Shown here: one piece after another, positions 35,238 through 43,671 of the stretch
How positions within the stretch are numbered: position 1 is the first letter of the stretch
How the letters are laid out: every line of letters begins with the position of its first letter
Origin: Bacillota bacterium
GTDB taxonomy: Bacteria; Bacillota; Clostridia; Lachnospirales; Lachnospiraceae
NCBI GenBank assembly: GCA_023435645.1
Contig: JAEYRK010000076.1
Location: forward strand, 1 to 50,717
DNA: 50,717 bases
Direction: 5' to 3'
Program-made: the position numbers and the translations under genes
The notes under the pieces: generated by a model
The model's database searches: none
What the model was told of the DNA's origin: nothing
What the model saw: only the letters and a program-made list of their open reading frames with translations

Positions 35238-37643
35238 ATGAATTACGGTTATTTTGATGAGAAGAATAAGGAATATGTCGTTACCAGACCGGACACACCG
35301 GCACCCTGGGCGAACTATCTGGGTTCACCGGAGTATGGGGCAATCATTTCGAACAATGCCGGAGGCTACAGCTTCGTTAAGAGCGGAGCGAATGGCAGAA
35401 TTACCCGTTATATTTTCAACCAGGAGGACAAGCCCGGACGATATGTTTATCTGAGGGACGATGATGAGAAGGATTACTGGTCAGCTTCCTGGCAGCCGGT
35501 TGGAAAGCCCCTGGGAGAAGGGAAGGATGATTACCAGTGTGCCTGTCATCATGGCACCGCTTATACGAAGCTGAAGGCCCAGTACAAGGATATCTCCTCC
35601 GAGGTGCTATATTACGTACCCCTTCATAAGACCCATGAGGTATGGAAGGTTACGGTTAAGAATACCAGTGATCGTGTGAGAAATATCTCTGCCTTTGGTT
35701 TTGTAGAATTTACAAACGAGAGTAATTATGAGAATGATCAGGTCAATCTTCAATACACCCTTTTTATTACCAAGACGTACTTTCTTGAGAATAAAATTCT
35801 TCAGACCATCAATGAAAATGAAGGAAGACATGCCGATGGAAGCAACCACAGAGAACGCTTCTTCGGTATGACCGGAGCAGAGATAACCTCCTATAACGGA
35901 AGTAAATCAGCCTTTATCGGCAGCTATAGAAGCTATGGGAATCCCATCGCCGTAGAGCGCGGTAGTTGCGATAATGTCCTTAACTATAACCAGAACGCCT
36001 GCGGAGCACTGCATACCAAGCTGACACTGCAGCCGGGAGAGAGCAGGGAGTTTGTATTCCTGCTGGGACAGAAGACGGATAAGGAATCGGCAGAGCTTCT
36101 ACAGCACTATTCTGATTTGAAGGTGATAGACCGGGAGATGAACGAGCTGATCAATTACTGGCATGGTAAGCTGAGTAATTTCCAGGTGAAGACCCCGAGC
36201 GAGACCTTCAATGCAATGTTAAATACCTGGAATGCCTACCAGTGCTTCATTACCTTTATCTGGTCCAGGGCAGCCTCCTTCATGTACGCGGGACTGCGTA
36301 ACGGTTACGGCTACCGTGATACGGTTCAGGATATTCAGGGTATCATCCATCTGGATCCTGCCATGGCCAAGGAGAAAATCCGATTCATGCTGTCTGCGCA
36401 GGTGGATCATGGTGGCGGACTTCCCTTGGTTAAGTTCGACCATAATGCCGGTCATGAGGATACTCCGGAGGATGCTTCCTATGTTCAGGCAACCGGACAT
36501 CCGGCATACCGTGCGGATGATGCTTTATGGTTATTCCCGACTGTTTATAAATATATGGCTGAAACAGGAGAGAAGGAGTTCCTGGATGAGGTCATCCCCT
36601 ATGCGAATAAGGATGAGGGTACGGTATACGACCATCTAAAGAGAGCGATCAATTTCTCCATGGAGCGCAGAAGCACACATGGAATGCCTGCCGGACTTCA
36701 TGCGGACTGGAACGACTGCTTAAGACTCGGTAAGAAGGGGGAATCCACCTTTGTTGCCCTGCAGCTGTATTATGCCATGTCTGTCATTCGTGCGATAGCA
36801 GAGGATAAGCAGGATACGAAGTACTTAGAATACCTGGATCAGGTACAAACGGAATTAAAGGATACCATCAATATAAACTGCTGGGAAGAAGATCGGTTCA
36901 TCAGAGGCTTCAAGGAGGATGGGCAGGTCATCGGTTCGAGGAAGGATCCGGAGGCCAGTATGTGGTTAAATCCTCAGTCCTGGGCGGTCATCAGCGGACT
37001 GGCAACGAAGGAACAGGCTGAGAAGGCCTTGGAGAGCGTGTACAGAGAGCTGAATACCAAGTACGGCTGCAGAGTTATGGCACCCTCCTATGTGGATCAT
37101 GCCTTTGAAGGAGCATTGGCTATCCTGTTCAATCCCTCCACGAAGGAGAACGGAAGCATCTTCTCCCAGACTCAGGGCTGGATTATTCTGGCAGAAGCCC
37201 TGATGGGACATGGAAACCGCGCCTTTTTATATTTCACAGAGTCGAGTCCGGCCGCCATGAATGACCAGGCTGAAATCCGAGTACTGGAGCCCTATGCCCA
37301 TGGACAATTTGTGGAAAGCATTGATTCACCCTATGAGGGAAGGGCCAATGTTCATTGGCTGACCGGTACTGCCTCCACCGTAATGGTCGGCTGTGTGGAA
37401 GGTATCCTCGGTATGAGACCGGATCTGAACGGTTTGTGGATCGCTCCCAGCATCCCCAGCGACTGGAAGGAATTCCGGATAGAGAAGACCTTCCGTGGTA
37501 AGAAGCTCCTCATCAAGGTGCAAAACGAATCCGGGGCGGAGAACGGCTGTAAGGAATTCTATGTGAATGGAGTAAGATTAGAGAAGAATTATCTGCCCAA
37601 AGAGCTGATGAAGGACGAGAATGATATCCTGCTGGTGATGTAA
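35238..37643 (+). CDS. GH94 disaccharide phosphorylase, cellobiose-phosphorylase-like
   Basis: This 801-residue GH94 enzyme should split a beta-linked disaccharide with phosphate to give a sugar 1-phosphate. The N-terminus (YGYFDEKNKEYVVTRPDTP, NYLGSPEYG, AGGYSF) matches cellobiose phosphorylases. Asp490 in HADWNDCLRLG is the catalytic acid, and the C-terminal WLTGTASTVM and EGILGMRPDLNGLWIAP segments are family signatures. The middle differs: true cellobiose phosphorylases have NQDLLGFVH and NFNDDPLWL where this has VQDIQGIIH and YRADDALWL. The acceptor may therefore not be glucose. AAAGGAGAGG precedes the ATG. It lies in an operon with the GH8 gene, without transporter genes. Cytoplasmic. 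Confidence 0.85.
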   Translation: MNYGYFDEKNKEYVVTRPDTPAPWANYLGSPEYGAIISNNAGGYSFVKSGANGRITRYIFNQEDKPGRYVYLRDDDEKDYWSASWQPVGKPLGEGKDDYQCACHHGTAYTKLKAQYKDISSEVLYYVPLHKTHEVWKVTVKNTSDRVRNISAFGFVEFTNESNYENDQVNLQYTLFITKTYFLENKILQTINENEGRHADGSNHRERFFGMTGAEITSYNGSKSAFIGSYRSYGNPIAVERGSCDNVLNYNQNACGALHTKLTLQPGESREFVFLLGQKTDKESAELLQHYSDLKVIDREMNELINYWHGKLSNFQVKTPSETFNAMLNTWNAYQCFITFIWSRAASFMYAGLRNGYGYRDTVQDIQGIIHLDPAMAKEKIRFMLSAQVDHGGGLPLVKFDHNAGHEDTPEDASYVQATGHPAYRADDALWLFPTVYKYMAETGEKEFLDEVIPYANKDEGTVYDHLKRAINFSMERRSTHGMPAGLHADWNDCLRLGKKGESTFVALQLYYAMSVIRAIAEDKQDTKYLEYLDQVQTELKDTININCWEEDRFIRGFKEDGQVIGSRKDPEASMWLNPQSWAVISGLATKEQAEKALESVYRELNTKYGCRVMAPSYVDHAFEGALAILFNPSTKENGSIFSQTQGWIILAEALMGHGNRAFLYFTESSPAAMNDQAEIRVLEPYAHGQFVESIDSPYEGRANVHWLTGTASTVMVGCVEGILGMRPDLNGLWIAPSIPSDWKEFRIEKTFRGKKLLIKVQNESGAENGCKEFYVNGVRLEKNYLPKELMKDENDILLVM

Positions 37644-37697
37644 GGTCGTAAGCCATCAGCTTCAGAGGAAATAGTGATATCGTAATCTATTGTGGAG

Positions 37698-37786
37698 AAA
37701 AGAGCTTATTTTGAAGGTTAAATTAACAGTCATAGGTCCTATACTAACCTGTGGGTTAAGAAAAGTCTTCATAAATAAGCTTTTTT
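37698..37786. terminator. Long-loop inverted repeat between convergent genes
   Basis: AAAAGAGCTTATTT (37698-37711) pairs with AAATAAGCTTTTTT (37773-37786) at 13 of 14 positions across a 61-base loop. The A and T tracts would suit a bidirectional terminator for the GH94 and permease genes, though the loop is long. Confidence 0.35.
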
Positions 37787-37811
37787 CATAGGAAACTTAG
37801 TTTATATTTTC

Positions 37812-38993
37812 CTACAGCAGCATAACAAATATGGATAACAGAGCTAGGAAGAGTAGGTTATACAATGTAAATATACCCAGGTACCGAAGGGGTCTGGCAC
37901 CTTCCAAACGACAATAATACTTAAAGGAAATCAGACTTGCCAGAGAAGCAACCAGAGTTCCTAGGCCTCCCAAATTAGTTCCCAAAAGGAGCGCCTTGCT
38001 ATTTTCTGTAAAGGAAGACAAAAGGATGGCAGCCGGTACATTACTGATGATTTGACTGAGCAGAACAGCTACGGGCAATTCCCTTCCATCCAGTAAGCCG
38101 CCCAGAAAATCCCTGGCTGCAGAGATCTGGCCGATGTTTCCTACAAAGAGGAAGAAGCAGAGAAAGGTCAGGAGAAGAGAATAATCCACCTTCTTAAGGA
38201 TACCTCGGTCAAAGATAAGAATAGCCAGAAATACGATCAAAAAGGTGATGCGGTAGTCAAGGATTCTGAGAACACAGAGCAGACAGAGAATAAACAATAG
38301 GAAATATAGGAGGGTTAGCTTGACTTCCTTTTTAACCTGTAAGGGTTCTGACTTTACCATGCACAGCCTGAGCGTGTTTTCGGTAGCATCTGCCTCCTGA
38401 GCTTTTATCTTCAGGGGCTCACCTCTTACGAAAAGAAGGATGGTGAATAACAGACCTAAGGAGACCAGAGTAATCGGCAGAGTGGTCTGAATAAAGTCCC
38501 ATAGAGAGTACCTGTAATATGTAAATAAAAACAGGTTTTGGGGGTTACCAACCGGAGTCAGCATGCTGCCAAGATTCGCTGCAATGGTCTGTCCTACGAT
38601 GGTGAATATGAGATGTCTCTCCTGTCCTGCCATGGTAAGCAGTAATATGGCAAAGGGGACGAAGGTGATTAGGGCAACATCGTTCGTAATCCACATGGAG
38701 GTAAAAAAGCATAAAAGCACCAGAATGAAAATCAAGGCCCGGGTATTTTTACAGCGGTTCAAAAGTCTTTCGGAGAGCTTTAGAAATAGACCGGTTTCAC
38801 CTGCCCCAGCCACTACAGCCATCAGACAGAACAAAAGAGCAAGAACACGAAAATCAACATAGGTTAGGTAATCAAGAGTCGGCGGTGTAAAGAACATGGA
38901 GGCAGCCACTGCTGCCCCGGCAATACATAATACAGCTTCCATTTTAACTAGATGCAGCAGCTTTTGAAAAAACAGCGGCTTTTGTTCCTTCAT
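37812..38993 (-). CDS. SLC13/ArsB-superfamily anion permease
   Basis: This is a 393-residue inner-membrane transporter with about ten hydrophobic segments. Two halves carry the repeated signatures of the ion-transporter superfamily: MWITNDVALITFVPFAILL with ANLGSMLTPVGNPQN in the first, and SNVPAAILLSS with GTNLGGLGTLVASLASLIS in the second. Substrate is uncertain: dicarboxylate, sulfate, arsenite or a Na+/H+ exchange role are all found among relatives. The frame extends to 39077, but AGGAGAG followed by a short spacer before the ATG at 38993 sets the start (MKEQKPLFFQK). It is transcribed alone, divergent from the acyltransferase. Confidence 0.82.
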   Translation of the reverse strand: MKEQKPLFFQKLLHLVKMEAVLCIAGAAVAASMFFTPPTLDYLTYVDFRVLALLFCLMAVVAGAGETGLFLKLSERLLNRCKNTRALIFILVLLCFFTSMWITNDVALITFVPFAILLLTMAGQERHLIFTIVGQTIAANLGSMLTPVGNPQNLFLFTYYRYSLWDFIQTTLPITLVSLGLLFTILLFVRGEPLKIKAQEADATENTLRLCMVKSEPLQVKKEVKLTLLYFLLFILCLLCVLRILDYRITFLIVFLAILIFDRGILKKVDYSLLLTFLCFFLFVGNIGQISAARDFLGGLLDGRELPVAVLLSQIISNVPAAILLSSFTENSKALLLGTNLGGLGTLVASLASLISFKYYCRLEGARPLRYLGIFTLYNLLFLALLSIFVMLL

Positions 38994-39071
38994 AAAATCT
39001 CTCCTTAGGTTTAGTAAGTTTCTAGGAAATTCTATCGCATGGGTTCGTGAAATGCAATATAAATATTGATA

Positions 39072-39100
39072 TTGCACGTTATGTCTTTCTTTGTTAAAAT
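39072..39100 (+). promoter_or_regulatory. Promoter of the acyltransferase/glycosyltransferase pair
   Basis: TTGCAC (39072-39077) and TAAAAT (39095-39100) are 17 bases apart in the divergent region, about 78 bp before the acyltransferase start. Confidence 0.4.
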
Positions 39101-39177
39101 CAAAATGTTAAATGGAGTATATTAAAAACAAAATGATCTAGGAAATACTATAAATAAATATAAGGAGTCATAAGGAA

Positions 39178-40233
39178 ATGACGATTCTGTCAGGTAAGGA
39201 CAAGTGGGAACAGCCAGGGAGACAAGGAGGCAGCTTAGTCGATATGGCAGCAGGAGCCCCCAGGGATTACCTTTTTGATAATATGAGAGCTATTTTAGTC
39301 ATACTTGTAGTTTGGGGACATGTCCTAACCTCCATGATACATAAGAATGAGTCTATTAAAATCATTTATTACTTCCTGTATTTCTTCCATATGCCGGCGA
39401 TGTCCTTTATCTCCGGTTATTTCTCAAAGAACCTGGAGAGAAGCAGGAACAATGCCTTTGTAACAATCATGATTCCTTACCTGATTTTAAATGTGACGAA
39501 TTATTTTTATAAGATAGTGATCCTTCAGGAGCCGTACTTTGGTTTCCGTTTTTTCCGACCTTATTGGGGGCTATGGTACTTTTTAGCATTGTTTCTATGG
39601 AAATTCTGCTTAAAGGATTTGGTAAGGATCCGTTTCCTGCTGCCCCTGAGCTTTCTCTTTGGTGTCCTCAGTGGCATGAGTACGGAATTTTCAGAATATC
39701 TTGCCTTAGGCAGAGTGGTCTGTTTCCTGCCCTTCTTCCTATTGGGTTATTATTGTACGAAGGAGCAGGTAGAAAAGCTGAGAAGGATACCAAGAATCCT
39801 GTCTGTCTCAGTTGTCGCAGCTACCGCCCTACTTTCTGTCTTTCTTGTCAGGAAGGAGGTATTTCCCAATGAGGTTCTGTATCTTAGAAAATACTTTCCG
39901 GAGGGTGAGGAATTAAAGAGTTTGTTGTCTCGAGTCCTTGTATATGTGGTGGCTGTTCTTATGATTGGAGCTTTGATTAATCTGTGTACAAGTAAAAAAA
40001 CCCTCCTCTCCCGGATCGGCAGCAGTACGATGACGATATACATACTTCATCTCTTCACCATTCCACCCTTGGAGAGACTGGAGCTATTTCAGAATCAACC
40101 GTATCTATACCTCGTATATTCCATATGCTTGACTGCTCTGATTACATATCTTTTTTCACTTCCTATTGTGAAGAGGTGCTATGACACCATCATGGACAAG
40201 CTAACGGCGTTATTCATAAAAAAAGAAATTTAA
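39178..40233 (+). CDS. Acyltransferase 3 family membrane protein
   Basis: This is a multi-pass membrane O-acyltransferase of 351 residues. The family-typical start is DYLFDNMRAILVILVVWGHVLTS, with the catalytic-type His in the first membrane segment, followed by FFHMPAMSFISGYFSKN, which has the second conserved His/Pro-containing stretch. About ten membrane segments are visible. It resembles fucose-4-O-acetylase and other YfiQ-like proteins that acetylate surface glycans. A ribosome binding site AAGGA lies before the ATG. The GT2-TagF gene follows after 26 bp, so both probably act on the same surface polymer. Confidence 0.85.
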   Translation: MTILSGKDKWEQPGRQGGSLVDMAAGAPRDYLFDNMRAILVILVVWGHVLTSMIHKNESIKIIYYFLYFFHMPAMSFISGYFSKNLERSRNNAFVTIMIPYLILNVTNYFYKIVILQEPYFGFRFFRPYWGLWYFLALFLWKFCLKDLVRIRFLLPLSFLFGVLSGMSTEFSEYLALGRVVCFLPFFLLGYYCTKEQVEKLRRIPRILSVSVVAATALLSVFLVRKEVFPNEVLYLRKYFPEGEELKSLLSRVLVYVVAVLMIGALINLCTSKKTLLSRIGSSTMTIYILHLFTIPPLERLELFQNQPYLYLVYSICLTALITYLFSLPIVKRCYDTIMDKLTALFIKKEI

Positions 40234-40259
40234 CGGAAGTTCGAAAGGTTGGTGCTATT

Positions 40260-42596
40260 TTGAAGCTTAGTATAATCGTACCTTTTCATAGAGGAATACA
40301 TTTTCTGGAGGATTGTCTGGAAAGTATTCGTGATCAGGGCTTAAGTGCCTATGAGACGATCCTTGTCCTGGATCATGTGACGGAGGATATCTCTCTGGTG
40401 GCGGAGGCTTATCAGGATATCAATCTCCGTGTCATTGAGCTGGAGGATAAGCAGAAATCCCCTAGAAAGGGAATTGAGAGAAATGACTATTTTGCCGGCT
40501 GCAGTGGTGTAGCCACAGCGAGGAATGCAGGACTTGATGCTGCCCATGGAGAATATGTCTATTTTCTTGACAGCGATGACTATATGCAGAGCGGGACGCT
40601 TCCCCTCTTATTAAAGGAGGCACAGGAGGAGCTGGCTGATTTTACTTATGGCAGTAAGACCTCCACCTGGTTCCGACGTAAGGTTTATTTATCCTCCTTG
40701 AATGAGACAAACCCGGAGAGCTTCATCGAGGAACAGGATGCCGAGGGAGAATATGAGTACGAAGAAAATCATGATAAGGAAAAGACACTTCTGAGGATTC
40801 AGCAGGTATTGAAGGAAGCCCTGCCATCGAAGGAAGCCGGGGAGCTATCGAAGCTGGCGGATGCTTATGATACCCTCTTGGTATCCCGGAAAGGGTTTAA
40901 AAATATTTCCGTAGTCGGGGTGCTATTTCACAGAAGCTTTCTGTATGAACACGGCATCCGTTTTCATGAAAATTATACCTTCTTTTCTGACCTTAGCTTC
41001 CTAATCAAGGTTCTGCAGCATGCGGAGGCCTGCTCCAAGGCCTTGGAAGCGGTCTATGTGAAGCGCAAGCACAATGATCCCATCCATTTCCCTGCCCTAT
41101 CACAGATCAGTACCGAGGATCGCTTTGAGGAGTATATAGAAGCCTATCGGGAGGCCATCCGTATAACAGCACCGGCATCAGTTCTGAGAGTCTTGCTTGA
41201 GGAGAAGCTGATCGATTATTTTATCTGCACCTATGCACCCCGGTTAAGGAGAAGTGATAAGGATATCTGGAGGAAGGAGCGCTTTGAGATCATCCGGGAC
41301 TGCATGCTTCAGGTAGATCGGGAGCGGATCAAGGCCCTGACGAAATACCGCAAAAGGGTTGTAAAGGCCTTACTGAAGGGAGACGTCAAGAAGGTTACAC
41401 TACAGGTAAATCTCCACCTCGGTGTAAAAAAGCTAAAAAAGATCAGAAAGAACTGGAGAGTATTTTCTTATTACTTATATCATAGATATTTCCTTAAGAT
41501 GCCCCTAAAGGAGAACTGGGTATTATGCGAAAGCTTCTTCGGCAAGAGCTACTCCGACAGTCCGAAGTATATCTATGAATATCTATCGAAGAATTACCCT
41601 GGGAACTATCGTTTTATCTGGGTGGTAAACAAGAGAACGAGGATACCCTTTGAGCATACCAAGGTAAAACGCTTCAGCATTCGTTATGCCTACTTTCTGG
41701 CCCGCTGTAAATATAATATCTTTAATGGCAGACAGCCGGAATGGGTAAAGAAGCGGGAGGGGAATGTGTTTCTGGAGACCTGGCATGGAACTCCCTTAAA
41801 GAAGCTGGTATTTGATCAAGAAGAGGTGATGGGAGCATTCCCATTATATAAGGCACAGTTTTATAAGCAGTCCAGAGTATGGGATTATCTGGTTTCGGCC
41901 AACCACTTCTCCACGGAGGTCTTCCGCAGTGCCTTCCGTTATAATAAGGAGATTTTGGAATTCGGATATCCCAGAAATGATATCCTCCATAGTGAGAATA
42001 GGGATCAGCTGGCAGCAGCGTTACGAAGGAAGCTTCATATCCCTGAAGGGAAGAAGACGATTCTCTATGCCCCAACCTGGAGGGATGATGAGTATTATGG
42101 CAGGGGAGAATACAAATTTGCCCTGAAGCTGGATCTTAGACTCCTAAAGAAGGAGCTGGGACCGGATTATGTGGTACTTCTCAGAACACATTATTTTATT
42201 GCAGACTCACTCGATATCAGAGGGCTGGAGGATTTTGCGATCAATGTCAGCAAATATGATGATATCTCTGAGCTGTATCTGATTTCAGACCTTTTGATTA
42301 CCGACTATTCCTCCGTGTTCTTTGATTATGCGAACCTGAAGAGACCGATTTTATTTTATACCTATGACCTGGATAAATACCGTGACATGCTCCGGGGCTT
42401 CTATATGGATATCGAGACGGAGGTTCCCGGCCCCCTATTGTTCACCAATGAAGAGCTAGTGGAAGCAATTAAGAGAATTGACCAGATCACGGAGCAGTAT
42501 CAGGACAGGTATGAGATGTTTTATGAGAGGTTTTGTGGGCTGGAGGATGGACATGCCTCGGAAAGAGTTGCGAAGAGAGTGTTTGATCTTCCCTAG
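40260..42596 (+). CDS. Two-domain protein: GT2 glycosyltransferase fused to CDP-glycerol glycerophosphotransferase
   Basis: This 778-residue protein has an N-terminal GT2 domain (about 1-290) starting KLSIIVPFHRGIHFLEDCL with the metal/nucleotide motif YFLDSDDYM, and a C-terminal TagF/TarB-type glycerophosphotransferase (about 390-775) with ETWHGTPLKKL, APTWRDDEYY, LLITDYSSVFFDYA and ILFYTYDLDKYR. It probably adds sugar and glycerol phosphate to a teichoic-acid-like polymer at the cytoplasmic face. The start is a TTG at 40260, preceded by AAAGG. It has no membrane segment. It follows the acyltransferase gene by 26 bp. No other wall teichoic acid genes are in the window. Confidence 0.87.
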   Translation: MKLSIIVPFHRGIHFLEDCLESIRDQGLSAYETILVLDHVTEDISLVAEAYQDINLRVIELEDKQKSPRKGIERNDYFAGCSGVATARNAGLDAAHGEYVYFLDSDDYMQSGTLPLLLKEAQEELADFTYGSKTSTWFRRKVYLSSLNETNPESFIEEQDAEGEYEYEENHDKEKTLLRIQQVLKEALPSKEAGELSKLADAYDTLLVSRKGFKNISVVGVLFHRSFLYEHGIRFHENYTFFSDLSFLIKVLQHAEACSKALEAVYVKRKHNDPIHFPALSQISTEDRFEEYIEAYREAIRITAPASVLRVLLEEKLIDYFICTYAPRLRRSDKDIWRKERFEIIRDCMLQVDRERIKALTKYRKRVVKALLKGDVKKVTLQVNLHLGVKKLKKIRKNWRVFSYYLYHRYFLKMPLKENWVLCESFFGKSYSDSPKYIYEYLSKNYPGNYRFIWVVNKRTRIPFEHTKVKRFSIRYAYFLARCKYNIFNGRQPEWVKKREGNVFLETWHGTPLKKLVFDQEEVMGAFPLYKAQFYKQSRVWDYLVSANHFSTEVFRSAFRYNKEILEFGYPRNDILHSENRDQLAAALRRKLHIPEGKKTILYAPTWRDDEYYGRGEYKFALKLDLRLLKKELGPDYVVLLRTHYFIADSLDIRGLEDFAINVSKYDDISELYLISDLLITDYSSVFFDYANLKRPILFYTYDLDKYRDMLRGFYMDIETEVPGPLLFTNEELVEAIKRIDQITEQYQDRYEMFYERFCGLEDGHASERVAKRVFDLP

Positions 42597-42693
42597 ACTT
42601 CAACAAATTGATGTAAAAAAGTTGTTTTCAAAACCTTAATTTGTGCAAGCATACAAAAATCTGGTAAGGATACCTTCATCCATAAAAAAGCAG

Positions 42694-42722
42694 TTGCCAA
42701 TTCGAAATGTTTCGTTGATAAT
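42694..42722 (+). promoter_or_regulatory. Promoter of the purC-purF-purB cluster, with a spacer palindrome
   Basis: TTGCCA (42694-42699) and GATAAT (42717-42722) are 17 bases apart. Inside the spacer, CGAAA-TG-TTTCG (42703-42714) is a perfect palindrome and could be an operator. Confidence 0.45.
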
Positions 42723-42788
42723 AATAGCGTAACACTGAGCGTTATGAACTCAATGAGAAAATAAAATAAAGGATGGGTGGCATTTACG

Positions 42789-43496
42789 ATGAAAAAGCTA
42801 GACATGCTCTATGAAGGAAAAGCAAAGAAGGTATATCTGACGGATGTGGAAGACATATATATCGTAGACTACAAGGATGATGCAACAGCATTCAACGGCT
42901 TAAAGAAGGGCACCATTATCGGTAAGGGTGTCGTCAATAACAGGATGTCCAACCATATGTTCCGACTTTTGGAGGCACAGGGTGTCCCCACTCATTATGT
43001 TGAAGAGCTCAGTGACAGAGAAACCGCAGTAAAAAAGGTTACCATCGTACCTCTTGAGGTTATCATCAGAAATGTCTCAGCGGGTAGCTTTGCCAAAAGA
43101 CTCGGAATTGAGGAAGGAAGAAAGCTGTTAGTGCCTACTTTGGAATTCTCCTATAAGGATGATGCTTTGGGAGATCCCTTTATTAATGATTATTATGCAC
43201 TTGCTCTTGGTCTTGCTACGAAGGAAGAAATTGACCGTATTACAGAGCTTGCCTTTCAGGTAAATGAAGTATTGTGCAAGTACTTCCTGGAATGCGGAAT
43301 AGAGCTGGTGGATTTTAAGCTGGAGTTCGGCAGATATAAGGGTCAAATTATACTAGCAGATGAGATTTCACCTGATACCTGCAGACTCTGGGATGTTATT
43401 ACTCATGATAAGCTGGATAAGGATCGCTTCCGCAGGGATCTTGGTAAGGTAGAGGATGCCTACCAGGAAGTATTTAGAAGATTAGGGATATCATAA
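42789..43496 (+). CDS. purC: Phosphoribosylaminoimidazole-succinocarboxamide synthase
   Basis: SAICAR synthetase, the step that joins aspartate to CAIR in purine synthesis. It is full length (235 residues). The N-terminal MLYEGKAKKVY binds ATP, VPLEVIIRNVSAGSFAKRLG is the signature segment, and ILADEISPDTCRLWD is the C-terminal signature. A GTG at 42777 is in frame, but GGGTGG followed by 8 bases before the ATG at 42789 fits the family start better. The purF gene follows 175 bp later on the same strand. Confidence 0.95.
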   Translation: MKKLDMLYEGKAKKVYLTDVEDIYIVDYKDDATAFNGLKKGTIIGKGVVNNRMSNHMFRLLEAQGVPTHYVEELSDRETAVKKVTIVPLEVIIRNVSAGSFAKRLGIEEGRKLLVPTLEFSYKDDALGDPFINDYYALALGLATKEEIDRITELAFQVNEVLCKYFLECGIELVDFKLEFGRYKGQIILADEISPDTCRLWDVITHDKLDKDRFRRDLGKVEDAYQEVFRRLGIS

Positions 43497-43671
43497 TGAA
43501 ATATGGGGCTGTTTCAGAGAGATTTCATAGCTGCCAATACGTTCGGGGTGGGCGTATGCCTGTTTTTGTGGTGGGGCAAGCGATAGGAATATATTTGGAA
43601 CAGCCTTCTTTTTGACGGTACTGTTTGACATAAGGATGAAATCTTCTGATTGAATAGAAAGGAAAATCAAC

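Noticed and set aside
42593..42805. 70-codon minus-strand frame before purC
   Set aside because: It covers the pur promoter and has no ribosome binding site or family.
43497..43671. Riboswitch in the purC-purF gap
   Set aside because: No purine, ZTP or PRPP aptamer core could be recognised.
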